Shown: in pieces, positions 11,290 to 23,717 of the stretch
Layout: each line of letters starts with the position of its first letter
Numbering within the stretch: position 1 is the first letter of the stretch
From: Piper betle
Taxonomy: Eukaryota; Streptophyta; Magnoliopsida; Piperales; Piperaceae
DNA: 64,000 nucleotides
Direction: 5' to 3'
Assembly: GCA_033002965.1 (NCBI GenBank)
Contig: JAURVB010013270.1
Span: 1-64,000 of the forward strand
Translations under genes and position numbers: made by a program
Notes under the pieces: model-generated
The model's database searches: none
What the model was told of the DNA's origin: nothing
The model's input: only the letters and a program-made list of their open reading frames with translations

Positions 11290-11730
11290 CTTATTTACAA
11301 GTTTGCCATCTTGTTATTGTTGTTCTTCTTCCCCATCGGCCCTTCTCTTCTCCAGACTCCAGCCGCCCTCCATTCACGTTGTCGCCACCATCAGCAAGCG
11401 CCTCCGGCAGCCGTCGATCGTCGCCACCCAGCCTTGCCGTGTCCTTGCAGTGTCGCCCTGACCAATCCCGGCCGCCTTCCAGCTGCCACGACGCAGGCAT
11501 CGCCACGCCGTCGATTCAGCTGCCGGCGAGCGTTGCTGCCCTGATCGGGTGGTCGCCTCAACGCCCTCAACCCTCTAACAACCTTCCCTGGCCAGATTGG
11601 AACCCAATCGCTGCCCAGGACAGCCGGATTTCTTCACCCATCACCGTCACCTCTGTTTTTTTTTTTGCTAATTGCTACCCCAGGCTGACAACCACGGATA
11701 CAAACATCAAAGGTGCCAACTTCAGCCATT
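11290..11730. other. GC-rich module in LTR-B (B5)
   Basis: On the plus strand this block aligns with the minus-strand reading of the LTR-A module at 44695-45060. Landmarks in order are TATTTAC..GTTTGCCA, GATCGTCGCC, GGTCGCCTCA and CGACCTTCCC-like stretches. Because B5 lies on the minus strand, the module is antisense to the LTR here but sense in LTR-A. Confidence 0.6.
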
Positions 11731-12345
11731 GATTGATCTCTCGCACCTTGTTACAACGTTTATTCACCTGCGGCTCGCTACCTCAGGACCGGCATCCGAC
11801 TAGGCGAGATCGGCCATAAATTGGAATGATTGCTGCCCTTTTTACAGGCGAGGAGGTCGCCCACGGGGGACTGTTTGCCAGTAGGACTAAGGTTTTTTTT
11901 GGCTTGCAATCATCCGCTACAATGGATCCCCGGCGAAGCTTGCCTGTGATTTCCCATCTTATCAAACACGAGAACTCGTCGGCCATGGATGAATCTTAAT
12001 CGTGTAAAAATTAGTTTGATTTCTTATTAATTAATACTTTAATTCACTTGATTATCAAACTTATTATCATTTCAAAATATGCATGCATGAAAATTAATAA
12101 TAGGGAGATAGGAAGAATACCCAAGCAAGGAAGAAGCCGGCTCCGGTAGGGAAGAGGAGAAGAAAATGAGAATGATGGCTAGGGTGAGGAAGACGCTCCT
12201 CATAAAATGAAATGAAAATAACGGCTAGGGTATGGGAAAACACCCCAACACCCGTATTCCATTTAACCGGGTAACTGGGTCAAGAATAAATTATAACCGG
12301 GTAACCGAGTAGAGAATAAAATATAATAATCATATAATAATAATA

Positions 12346-13149
12346 AGTTTGTTCTTAACTATAACTTATTAATTGAAATAGATATAAATTACAAAATTAT
12401 TTAGGATTCTGACAATGGCTATTTAAGAACGAATGCAACTCCTTGGAGAACAAATTTTGTAGAACTTCTCCCTAGTACTTTTAAGTACTATCTTATGCAT
12501 TATTGAGTCAGCTAAAGTGAAATAGAATTGGAAGTTTTAAGTTGTAAACAGAGAGGTGTTTTTCTTAATGTGATTGAACTCTGATTTGCAAGGTGACCAC
12601 CGAATTTCAAGATCCAATTCAAAATAGCATTGACTCGCCAATGCAAAATGACATCACTGATGTGAATTTGAAACATATAATACACATGAGTCTATGTGGC
12701 TCGCCTTCAAATATATATTTGGGTGCATCTACAACAAAATTATGTCCACTCACAATTAAATTTGATACGTATATGAAGCATCTAACCACTAGCACTAGGC
12801 AGCATCTTAGAGAGATGTCAAATTTAGAGTTGGGAACTTTGTGATTCCAAGCATGTTCTTTCTGACGAGGCAGCAGAGGTGCTGGGGTGTTAGTCGCTCC
12901 CTTCCCCATTCAGGGGAACACATGAAAGTTAGTATGACCCATAATAAAAATATCAGAACTTTTGATGATATTTCACGTTAACTTGAGTATGAAGATGAGC
13001 GCGCCTCAAGGCTGCTACGTCTTCTAGAGATGTTTTCGTTGCTCACTTTTCTAATGCTAAAGTTTTTGGCTCTAAACTGCAAGAGGAAGACCAACCAAGA
13101 GTCCACATCTTGTCAAAATCCTAATCAGGATATGATTGATCAAGGGCAT
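12346..13149 (+). other. Unassigned DNA, probably copia leader and gag debris
   Basis: This stretch lies between the broken LTR-B and recognisable copia sequence and reads in the same direction as the copia frame. A frame at 12593-12844 starts MTTEFQDPIQNSIDSPMQND; I do not recognise it as a host protein. Around 12960-13150 the translation is interrupted by stops and shifts. A degenerate copia gag is the simplest reading, but no gag motif is clear. Confidence 0.35.
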
Positions 13150-14172
13150 GAAGTTTAGGAAGCTTGAAAAGAAGAACACTCGCCGAGTTACTTGCTATAA
13201 TGTGGCAATAAAGGACACTTTGCTATGTGATTGCAGTGGAGCCGAAAAAGGCCGGTCATTTTTCTTTTGCTTCTCATCTTATGGTTTCTAGTTATTTAAT
13301 GTTAATTGAGGCAGTAATCTTTCATGGACTGTAGACTTTGGTGCAACCGAGCACGTAACTAGAGATAGAGAAGTATATTTGGATTTTCACCTGATTCGAC
13401 ACGGGACGCGTTATTTTCATGTTGACAACAACTTAAGAGTTGAAGTTCAAAGAGTAGGAACTTGCAAGTTAGTTTCGTGTGGTGGTCGAAATGGTGATAT
13501 TACATGTCGTCCTTTATGCTGTGGGATACGGCAAAATCTGGTGTCTGTTAAAGTTTTTCTAGAGTTAGGATTCTCTTTAAACTTTCATGGTACAAGTTTA
13601 ACAATTTACTTGGGCTCTGAGCATTATGATTCTAATTATTTATTTAGTAATTTTATTATTCTAGATATTGATGATAATTTTTTTTAATAATAGTTGTGAA
13701 TATGGTTTTATTGCTTTAAGTAGTAATGCACCTATCAATGCTTTAATTTTAGGAACGACATGTTTGGGTCATTTAGGTCAAGATTGAATGAAGTGTTTAG
13801 TGAAAGAGAGCTTAATAGAAGCTCCCTGAATTCATATTGATTTAGCTATATGTGAGCATTGTTTAACCCATAAGGCTGCTAAAAAATCTATTGGGGAGGC
13901 CACTAAAATTGAACTTCCATTGTAATTCATTCATTATCATATTGATGGCCCTATGGATATTAGAGCTACACAGTGTGTTCATGAATTCGGTCAATTTTAT
14001 TGATGACTTCACACGATCTTGGTGTAGTTTACTTGATTTTATATCAGTCTGAAGTATTATGTTGTTTCACAACTTTTTAGCATATTTTTGAAAATTAATT
14101 AAACACCAAAATTAAGATTTTATAAAGTGAACCAGGTCTAGGATATTTCTCTCGCGAGTTCCAAAGGGAGTC
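13150..14172 (+). pseudogene. Ty1/copia nucleocapsid-protease-integrase remnant
   Basis: The order fits a copia polyprotein. A zinc knuckle CGNKGHFAM lies near 13200-13232, just after a one-base loss that breaks its first Cys pair. The protease start reads WTVDFGATEHVTRD near 13330-13372; D-F-GA replaces the usual D-S-GA but the catalytic Asp remains. The frame 13379-13687 continues the protease and linker. The GAG-pre-integrase part has LGHLGQD near 13766-13786 and CEHCLTHKA near 13854-13880, giving the integrase CxxC. The integrase core reads HIDGPMDIRA near 13940, and a degraded second-Asp region lies near 14110-14170 (SEPGLGYFSREF, where families usually have SDRGGEY). In-frame stops and shifts make it non-functional. 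It ends at the internal region of the C element; reverse transcriptase is absent. Confidence 0.85.
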
Positions 14173-16433
14173 GCTAGACTGACCATGCATGCTCGAGTCA
14201 TTTCGCTGGACTAACTCCTAGGGTCACTGTAAACTATGGAGACTGAAATGCAATGACCTTGGCATGCTAATCTAGTCTGTGGCATGTGCGTTGGTCAATG
14301 TATACTCATCTCAACCATACGGAAAAACATATAGTTGGATTGGATTGATATATCTAGAAGGGTGAGCATAAAATACTCATGTGAAGGCTCAACGTTGTCT
14401 GACATCTCTGGTCATATGGAAAGAGACTAGATCTCTCGTGAAAAAATAGTCTCACTCCTCTAGGACTCTAACTAGTATGTGTCTCATCTAGAGGTGGTTT
14501 AGTTTGCTGGAAGAGTATACTAATATGAGAAAATCTTACTATGTATATATATCACTCTATCTTTGGTGGTGTGAGTATCTCCGTATGAGTCATAAGGGTA
14601 ATGGAAAAACTCTATATAGGAAATCAGGTGGCTCAAAAATATGGGTAAGTCTACGGACATGTCTCTAAGATCATCATGATTGGACTCTGCCATAGGTGGC
14701 CAGCCTACGAAATAGTCAATCAATGACGAGTCTAAGAGATGACTGCTAATTGGCTATAGTTCAATCAACTAACAGTAGGCTTGTGTTTCTCCATACCGTA
14801 GTAGTCATGCACTTCCGAACATATAGAGTTCAAATGACCCAAAGAACCACTATCTCTCCTCGAGTCTACGGGGACTCAAATTGAGGTTTGACAATGTCTT
14901 GGTCATTCTTCAGTGGTGTGTGACATGCCGTCCCGTACCGATTTGTAGCATTAATCTTGACTCATAGGACTACTACCGTTGTGGTAGATTGCTATCGGTT
15001 AAGATGAGGATACACTGGTATCCCTCTATCTGGTCGCGTGGTATGGTCTAACTAAAGTCCATATCTATGTTGGTCAAAAGCTAGGGTGAAGTTGTCTCCT
15101 CCAAATTGGTCTGCTATAGGCTACCTACACTGTAAGTCCTAAATAGTACCACGAACGTATCTCCTGTATTAGGGGCAAAGGCTAAATCCTATGGTTTAAG
15201 GTAAGAACCAAATCATGCTAGCGAAAAACAAGGAAAACAATGTTTCCCTAATTGACCCTCCCTCACTAAACCCATCATCTATGCCAAAATTCTACTACGA
15301 GTTGAACGATTCTCGTTGGCTGAGATCACACTGCATGTATGGCCATCTACATAATTAGTGCACCCTGCCTATGACTCATACATCTGCTGTCATGATGACT
15401 AGACTAAACAATCAAACCACTGTGACCATCCCATTTGGAGGTTATATTGCCTTGTTCTCTGAATCTATCCATATGCATCAATATAAGATTGTCACTTACA
15501 CTATCTTGCAATACACATCTGACCTAAGGATGTTAGGTCAAGGTGATGGTATGTAAGATAACTAGTGAAGTCAATCATGTGTCATCACAACCAAATAGTT
15601 CCATTACACATTTCCCTCGTCTGGTTGATATTATCGTAGCTATATCTTGTCCATAATCACTAATCCAACTCTGATCCAAAATTATGATATGTGGTCTCTA
15701 TGTAATGCTAGGAACATCCTCAAGTAGTTGTCCTCCTATAGGGTGAGGTAACTACCTAGCCCTTACACCCACAATATCTGCTCCACTCAGTCGGGGGTAG
15801 TGCAATATACAGACGGTGTTTGTGCATCATGGATGACAATAGTGCACATTCGGTTAGTGGTAGTGCATCATGGTCGGTGGTTGAGCAACTTGGACAGTGG
15901 TTGTGCATCTCCGACGGTGGCTATGCTACTCAAATGCTAAAGCCTAATCCTGATTATGTACATTGTGAACCTACTACTATCTCTAACATGTCTTCCTCCA
16001 TGTGTTTGTCTCATCATAGATAGTTGCTATCAACTCGACTCCGGTTATCCAACCATGCGTGTGTGATCTGAAGGGGTCTGGATCATAGTGGTGACACGTA
16101 TTATTGTGATCCAATGTTGAGCCTTCACTTATCTCAAGTTTGGGGTGATTGCTCTTATAAACACTGACCAGTTCTTAATAGCTATCACTGATCTAGCCCT
16201 AGCAGATCGAGTGACATCCGGTCAACCATCTAAATCTATGGTCAAAGGTATTCTCGCTCATTCTCAATGTGTTCATGCCTCTATCTGTTGAAGAGTGGCT
16301 AATAATACTATTAAGACATACATACACTAGTGGAAGAGGGGGAGGTAGTGAAGTGTATAGGGGACTGTAGATCTACCTCGCTACTCACCCTCATCCAATG
16401 CTATCTCCTCGAAGTGGTCCATCACAAGTCATC
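14173..16433 (-). mobile_element. C element (first copy): non-coding internal region, 3'-side part
   Basis: This DNA has no retroelement protein similarity that I can see, but it aligns in order with the internal region of the A element (about 46270-48420). Landmarks include GTCAATGTATACTCATCTCA, TGCCGTCCCGTACC, ACTACTACCG..GTGGTAGA and GAAGTGGTCC. The LTRs of A and C differ much more than this. A short degenerate TGCATC/CGGTGG minisatellite lies at 15790-15930. The left end is cut at the copia remnant and no 3' LTR is seen there. Short frames within it are shadows. Confidence 0.7.
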
Positions 16434-17059
16434 TGTGAAACACCCCGATTGCGATCGAGTCGAGTCATGTTTAAAGTTGTCGGTCAGTATTACTCGATCG
16501 ATGAAAACGATCGAAATAACCTTCTTGGTGTCATGAGAATGGAAGACATTGTCAAATATTCATCAACACACATCAAATATAAATAAATATAAGAAAGTAA
16601 ATGTTGCACTGAGCTCAAGTGTGTGTAGCGTTTATCTGTCCTCCCACCAAAGTCGATCAGGATGTGCATGACCTACATATATTACATGAAAACTGTCAGT
16701 AATGAATGTTACTGGTCTGAAAAATAACTAATACAATCTGGCAAATAGGTATTCCATTACTCACAAAAACTTACGAAACTTCAAGATAGCCTCACACTGG
16801 GCGGCTCGCATACACGGCTCATAATCATATTCATACATACATACAGTGCTTACGCCCTCACATCTTCGATATCACCCGCCATGATACTCGAGTGGCAAAA
16901 AGAACAGTTAAGTTAGTGCCACATATTCCAGAAATTCGCTGCATTATGTGGTACCATCATATACCGCACTACCTCATGTTTGAAGGAGTACTAGTGCGAT
17001 TCATACATATCTCCTTACCAGTCACTCTCTTATCATGAAATCCGTAAAAAAACACGTAC

Positions 17060-17066
17060 TTATATA
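17060..17066 (-). promoter_or_regulatory. TATA-like box of LTR-C (C1)
   Basis: The minus strand reads CCTATTATATAAGTACG. The same core is in LTR-A (CCTATTATATAAATCC) and LTR-H (CCTATTATATAAGTATG), suggesting a shared core promoter. Confidence 0.5.
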
Positions 17067-17419
17067 ATAGGTTTTGGGAAAAGGCTTATATCATAAATTT
17101 CATGAGCTTAAGTTCGAAAACCAACAAGGGATCTTATTCTTGTAGTTTTATTAAACATGCGTAGAAAACACGGCTAAATGGCCTGACATCGGAGGGATTC
17201 GATAAAACTCTGCTGATGCCATCGTATGTATAAAACACAATCAAACTCTACACGCAAGTAGTCAAGCAAAGAGAGAGAGTCTTACAGACCTGTGGTCCAA
17301 GCTTCAACCGTATTTGCACATCTACGGTGAGCGTGAACTCCAAAGCCTACATATAAACCCACTACTAAGTAAAATACTAATGTCTCTATATGATGTATGC
17401 TCATGGTGTGCTCATATCA

Positions 17420-18030
17420 TCAATACATTCTAATAAAAAAGAATGCATTAAATAAACATACCGCTAAACACACAACAAATAAATCGAGATATAATAAAGA
17501 AAATATCTAATAACGAAATAATAAATAAATAAATACAATCATTAATAAATAGATAGATGAGATAAATACATAAAAACAATCAATACTCTGATCATAAAAT
17601 AATAATATCATATACTATATATGTAAATGGCTAAACACGAATAAATATTATATATACTCATGTTAGTAATCATATGAACATTTAAAAAATAAATACATAA
17701 TCATTCTATAAATAAATACATTAATAAAAAATTTTAATTTTAATTAATTATGAATAATAATAATATCATAGTCGTCATTACAGAATACATAATTAAAATA
17801 CAATTAAATAATAACATACACGTACGAACAAATAAATACATATACAATTTAGTAAACATAATAAGACTAATATTCATAAGTAAATATAATATTAATAATA
17901 TTAAAGAATCATGTAAACATTCATCATATATGATACACATATAAATAAAAATAAATAAATAATTACGAATAAATAAATGATAATGAATAAATAAATAAAT
18001 AAAATAATAAATAAAGAAAAATAATCATAG
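17420..18030. repeat. AATA/ATAA-rich low-complexity zone in LTR-C
   Basis: Degenerate AAATAAAT-type tandem sequence with few G or C. The same zone is at 20720-21400 and 31840-32160 in the other C copies. The complementary short frames here come from composition. Confidence 0.8.
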
Positions 18031-19118
18031 CATCCAATAATGCTAAATCAGGTGAATATGCATCAAAACTAATATGGGGGTTCTCAAATTATAAAAAATG
18101 GTCGAGAAACAGTCGAAAATAGGCTAAAACTAAGCCGAACCGGATCAAATCAAGCTGAACCAAACCAAACTAAAAGGGTGGAACCAACCCGGTTTGGGTT
18201 AACTGAGAAAGTGGGCTGGGTTGACTGGGTGGACATGAACTCGATCATGAGCAGGAAAACTCGAACATGGGTTGGCAGGCTGGTGAACAGAACTGGGCAG
18301 CGGATGCCGATGCGGGCAAGCGGGCCACGAACCAGGCAAACGGGTCGAAGGGGGCAGAAAATGATACTGAAAACAGCGTTGCCGGTGGCTCCGATGGCGA
18401 TGGTGTGTACGGACTGGTAGCCGACAACGAGATGGTCACGGCCATGCCAAAGGTTTGGCCGGAGGAGGGCCGAGGTGTTGCCAGTAGCGAGCCGAAGCAG
18501 TGGCGGTGAAGTGGTGGAAATTCTCAAAATTGTGGAACTCTGGAAATCAATGGGTGAAGATAAGGCCGAGTGGATGGCCCAGATTTTGCCACGTGGCATG
18601 ATCTGGTCGTCTGATAACTCGTGGCCTAGTAGGGCCCACCTAGGGGTATATATAACATACATATGGACGGAAAGCTTGATTCGAGACCATCCAAATAACA
18701 ACTGACTCAAGTCCTAAAAGTAACTCTATAGGGAGGAATCAAGGCAAGAAGGGTAAATGGGCCTCGAAACCCTAAATGAAATCAAGCTTGATCCGAATTT
18801 CCGATGCTGCATGCAAAGGATGTACCCATAAAATCCCAAACGGATACTAAATGCTGGAGCGGCCTAGATCTGGGCCTAAAATCCTGGCTAACATATACAA
18901 ACAAATCGGTATACCTCAGTATACATTGATAAATCATGAACCTATTATCTGCATGTCGGGCATACTTAGCCACTATAATATACTCATACGGCCATCTGGG
19001 CCAATACTCATAATCTGAAAACTAGTCTGGCTCGAGCTCTCTGGAACCAACTTGAGATTGCCCAAACTGGATAAAACTAAAATCGGGTAAAATGCTAAGC
19101 TGAAACAGGGGTTTTACA

Positions 19119-19780
19119 ATCGATCAAAACTCTCATCTATGGGCCAAGTACCTCAGTGGCTCCACTATCATAACCACATCCTTCATCCACAAGGATTTGT
19201 CTGAAGGTCCATGTTCTCCAAAACCATGCCTATTGGATCTGTTTAAGGCACTCGATGGTGATGTTCATGTGTCACGTAACTATGTGAATATCTTCATACT
19301 CCAAGCTCCCTACTAGTTTCATTTCCTATAACGCTGTTTCACAATGTACAACATGTCCCAAGGAAGGACTGATATGGTGACATGCGAAAGACGGGCAAAT
19401 ACTGTAACGTAGTCGCCAAAGTTCTAGGTACTCCTAGTCACCATCCAATTCAACCTCAGCTAATTGAGCATGTGGACACTCATAAGTCGTCCAAATCTTT
19501 GACAATGTAAAAGCGAAGAAGTGCCTCTAAAATTATCATGACACACCTGTGAGATCCATGCTGGCATCTAGTGAAATCATAATCTCATATCCATCTGATA
19601 AGTCCTCAAACTGACAACACAAAAATGTGCACTACTCAAGTTTGACTGAACACACAATCTAAAATCTTAAGAAACACCAAAAGAAGTACCTGTTCGTTTG
19701 GCTAAGGATAGCTTCACACACTTGACTCAAAACAAAAGCCTTTCATCTCAATCAATCAAGACACGGACCTTATACCAATT
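19119..19780 (-). mobile_element. C element (first copy): internal region next to the primer site
   Basis: This 662-bp segment links C1 and C2. It aligns with 30227-30769 of the second C element and, more weakly, with 48430-48960 of the A element (shared ATGGTGACAT, CATCCAATTCA and CCTCAG segments). Its right end is a degenerate initiator tRNA-Met primer site (minus strand TGGTATAAGGTCC, normally TGGTATCAGAGCC) four bases from the C2 end. No coding capacity is visible. Confidence 0.75.
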
Positions 19781-22419
19781 TGTAACACCTCGATTTCGGT
19801 TTACTTAAGAACCGAATAAGAAATGTTGTGATCAAGTCGATTCACTTTTAAAGTTGTCGGTCAATACAACTCGATTGAAACAACCCGCTTGTGTGTCATG
19901 AGAATTGAAGACATTATTAAATACCTGTCAAAACACATCAAATGTAAATAAAAGTAAGAAAGTAAATAACTATGTTGAGCCAAAGAGTGTGTAGCGTTTA
20001 TCTGTCCTCCCACCACAGTCAACTCAGGATTTGCATGACCTACATATATTATATGAAAACCGTCAAAAAACTTACAAAACTTACGAAACATCAAGATTGC
20101 CTCACACTGGATAGTAAGCAAACATGTTTATGCAATTGTCGGTTGGCATGCGTTGCTCATAATCATATTCATAGTTATATGCAACGCTTACGCCCTCACA
20201 CCTTCTATATCACCCGCCATGGTATTCAAGTGGCAAAAGGAATAGTTAAGTTAGTGCCACCAATTTCGAAAATGCGCTGCATTACGCAGTACCATCATAC
20301 AATGCACTACGTCATGGTTTGAACGAGTACTAGTGCGATTCATACATATCTCCATACCGCTCACTCTCTTATTCGTGAAATTCATAAAAATGGATGTACT
20401 CAAATAATAGGCTTAGGAAAGAGACTTGTTTCATATATTTCTAGTACTTCAGTTCGATAACCAAAAAGAGATCTCATCCTTGTAGTTTTATTAAACATGT
20501 GTAGAAAACACACCTAAATGGCCTGACATTGGAAGGATGCAATAAAATGCCTGCCGTCCTACGTAAAAAACACAATGAAACACTCAAGGAGTCAAGCAGA
20601 GAGGGAGAGTCCTACAGGCTGTGGCCCAAGCTCCAAAAGCATACCTGCACAACTACAGTGAGCTCGAACTCCAGAACCTACATCAAAACATACTAAATAA
20701 AATACTAACATCCCTATTTGATGCATGCTCATAGTGTGTGCTCATATCATCAATACATCCTAATAAAAAGACTATACTAAATAAACATACCGCTAAACAC
20801 ACAAGACGTAAATCGAGACACAATAAAGAGAGTAACTAATAACAAATAATAAATAAATAAACAAATACAATCATTAATAAATAGATAGATAATAAATATA
20901 TAAAAACAATCAATAGCCTAATCATAAAATAATAATATCGTATACTATATACATAAATGGCTAAACACGAGTAAATATCAACATATACCCATGTTAATAA
21001 ATATATAAATAAATAAATAATTAATTATAAAATTATTTAATAAGTAAATAAATAAATAGTTAATAGTCATTAATAATGAATATTAATAATATCATAGTTA
21101 AACAATACAAGAATACATAATCAAATACAAATAAATATCACATACCCGCGAAGAAGCGAATAGATAAATACATAAATAAATAAATATACATATATATATA
21201 TATATATTTTATATATAATTTAATAAACATAAATAAGATTAATATTAATAAGTAAATATACCATTAATAATAATAAATAATCGTATGAACATGTATTATA
21301 ATCAAATAGTACACGAATAATAAGAAATGAATATTAATAGTAAATAAATAAATAATAAAATAATAAATAGACAAAAGTAATCATAATATCAAAACATGCT
21401 AAATCATGTGAATATGCATCTAAACGTATACAGAAGTTCTTGAATCACCGAAAACGATGAAAGAACGGACGAAAATGGTTCGAAAATGAGCTGAACCAGA
21501 CCAAACTGAATGGGCTAAACCAACGCGGTCTGGGCTAACTGGAAAATGGGCTGGGTTGGCTAGGCTGATGGACACGAACATGGACATGGGCTGGCGAACT
21601 CGGGCATGACCAGGCAGACACGGTCACGGGTTGGCGGACACAGCTCGAACGGCGACTATGGTGGCGCTAGTGGTCATGAGAGGTACAACTTGGACAGCCG
21701 GCCGTGAGGCGGTCATGGGGGTACCGGTCTGGTGGCCAGGGGGTGAGGTTAAGAGTCACCGGCGGCAAGCCGAAGTGGTGGCGGCGCTAAGGGCTATAAA
21801 TTTTGAAATCGTGAAAGATCTCGGCGAATCAATGGGTGAAGATAAAGCTAAGTGGATGGCTCAAATCTTGCCATCGCATGATCTAGACGTCCAACAACTC
21901 GAGGCCTATTAGGGCCCACTTGTGTCTACATGGATTATACGTATTGAAGGAAAGCTCAGATCAAGTCCGTCAAAAGTCCAAACTGACTCGAGTCATAAAA
22001 TTAATTTTGTAGGCGGGAATCGAGGTAAGAAGGGTAAATGGGCCTCGAAACCCTAACGCAATCAAGATGGGCCCATAGGGGCACAATCGAGTAATCCAAA
22101 ATTCCTATGCTACAAGAAAATGAAATACCAAAAATCCCAAATAGATGCTAAAGCACTTAAACTGCCTAGATCTTGCCCTAAAATCCTGGATAACTCATAA
22201 AAAGCATATGTACACCTTATGTATACACTGAGAACTCAAGCTCTACAATATCATATCTAAAAATATCATATGCATGTTGGGCATACTCAACCTCCATAGC
22301 ATGCTCATATGGCCATCTAGGCCCCAAATTCATATTCTAAAAATTAGTTTGGCTCGATACTTACCAGACATGGAAAAACTAAAATCGGGTAAAATCCTAA
22401 CCAAAAATGGGGTTTTACA
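19781..22419 (-). mobile_element. LTR-C copy C2, 5' LTR (about 2.64 kb)
   Basis: The minus strand begins TGTAAAACCCCATTTTTGG at 22419 and ends GGTGTTACA at 19781, followed by the tRNA-Met primer site. It is the 5' LTR of the minus-strand C element whose internal DNA extends leftwards to 14173. Its right flank is an LTR-D copy. Confidence 0.8.
20720..21400. repeat. AATA-rich low-complexity zone in LTR-C (C2)
   Basis: The same composition and position as in C1. It includes a TA run near 21188-21208. Confidence 0.75.
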
Positions 22420-23225
22420 AGTTTCGTTTATATTAGGATCGTGTGTCATAGTTGTAGGTGCCTCATCACAATTCCAGGGTTCGTATAATTACTTTAAATA
22501 TTGTATACTCATATTTGGAAGTCTCCGTCGGCCTAAGCCCACATTCAACCAACATGCGCCAAGCACAACTAGAGTCAAAGAATTGACTCAGTCTGACATG
22601 GGGCAGCACCATTAAAATTCTTCAAAGAATAAATACCTACCCCCATGCCGAAAGGGGTGACAAGGCGCAGTGGCACAAGACGGCTCATTATGCACTTGTG
22701 ATACCCAGAGGGTGAGTCAATGGTAAATATCAGTATTTACAGGACGTGAGCCACGTAGCTGGGTGCGCATACATGGGATTGTAGCTAAATGGGGTAGCCG
22801 CCCCTCCTGGCATAATAAGAGCTCAACATAAGCTCATAATAACTAAAAGATTCAAATTCAGATGCTGTGGAATGTATTAAATTATTTCTTGTAATTATAT
22901 GACTTAGTGTTTTTATCACTAACACTGAATTGCCTTCACAGGTATGATCATTATGGAAAGATGGATAAAGTAGGGAAAACTAGAGGATTCTGTTATTAGA
23001 CTATGTATTATATATATATATGTTGTTGTACTTCTAGCTTGCTTGCATGGTAGTGGGATTTTGATTCGGTTCATGGGGCTTATATTCTTATGAGCATTTG
23101 CTATATTAAATTTTATGTAATGTGTTTATTTAAAATCTTGAAAATTAATAGAAAATTAATTTAGGAGATACTTAGTTTCATATAGTAACACTTGGCTCGT
23201 GGCTCGGATTGGGCGGGTCGTTACA
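22420..23225 (+). mobile_element. LTR-D copy D1, 3' part
   Basis: This matches the second two-thirds of D2 (about 24139-24921) and ends GGGCGGGTCGTTACA, the same end as LTR-B. A primer-like site TGGTATCAAAG starts two bases further on (23228). Its 5' part is missing where the C element abuts. D and B share much of this half, including the ATCACTAAC..GAATTGCC motif at about 22918-22942. Confidence 0.75.
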
Positions 23226-23717
23226 AGTGGTATCAAAGTTGTGTTTCCCACGGAACCATGCAAATTAATCCTTACCTTTTTGAAAGTCTATGAGTCCACT
23301 ATCCAAAAGGTAAAATTTTCCATTATATAAGCATTCATCACTTTTTGAAAGTCTATGGGACACTTGTGCTATATGGATGATAGTGTCATGGGACAGTGTA
23401 CCCCACTTTAGCCATGCATATGAGTGGCAATGCTTAAATGAAGAAAAAATTATAAAGCATCATTTTTCTAAAATGAATTTTTTAAGAAAATGTGAAGATA
23501 TTTAAATAACTTCTATAGAGCTAGACACAAGTATACCAACACATAAAAGAAAAAATGCCTAAGATAGTATAATAAAGAAGTTAGATAAATGTGTAATTTT
23601 CTTTTATAACCACATTATATTTTTGAGGAAAAAAATTCCCAAGCTAGGGAGATTGTAAAACCCCAATTTTTCTTCTTATTATATTTTTTAGAATGCAAAT
23701 TCCCTAATTGGGGAAAT
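23226..23717 (+). mobile_element. D element short internal region 1 (492 bp)
   Basis: It opens with a tRNA-Met-type primer site (TGGTATCAAAG) and closes with a purine-rich stretch before the next TGTAAAGCCC. No open frame is present. It aligns with 24922-25490. A 60-base duplication near its end repeats the ATTGTAAA-CCC junction (about 23653 and 23716). Confidence 0.7.

Larger units (their letters stand above)
10516..12345 (-). mobile_element. LTR-B copy B5, truncated at both ends
   Basis: Read on the minus strand, this follows LTR-B from the AACCGGGT-rich U3-like DNA (about 12240-12345), through the GC-rich module (about 11290-11730), to the hairpin (10699-10726) and the TTGACTCAGTCCGACACGGG segment. 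It lacks the TGTAAAGACC start and the TCGTTACA end. It forms an inverted repeat with B0: 8940-9787 pairs with 10516-11275. Short proline- and serine-rich frames in the GC-rich part are not conserved and are not called. Confidence 0.75.
16434..19118 (-). mobile_element. LTR-C copy C1 (about 2.69 kb)
   Basis: The minus strand runs from TGTAAAACCCC at 19118 to the GGGTGTTTCACA-like end at 16434, whose outer bases are altered against other copies (normally GGTGTTACA). It matches C2 (19781-22419) along its length. It holds an AT-rich AATA repeat zone, a TATA-like box and a more GC-rich U3 part. It interrupts the internal region of the C element, since C-internal DNA lies on both sides. No clean 5-bp TSD is seen (TCATC on the left, ATCGA on the right). 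A 186-codon minus-strand frame at 18150-18710 is not kept in C2, so I do not call a gene. Confidence 0.75.

Noticed and set aside
18150..18710. 186-codon minus-strand frame in LTR-C, the longest in C1
   Set aside because: Its start is similar in C3 (36016-36513), but that frame runs into another element, and C2 has stops in the matching place. No protein family is recognisable.
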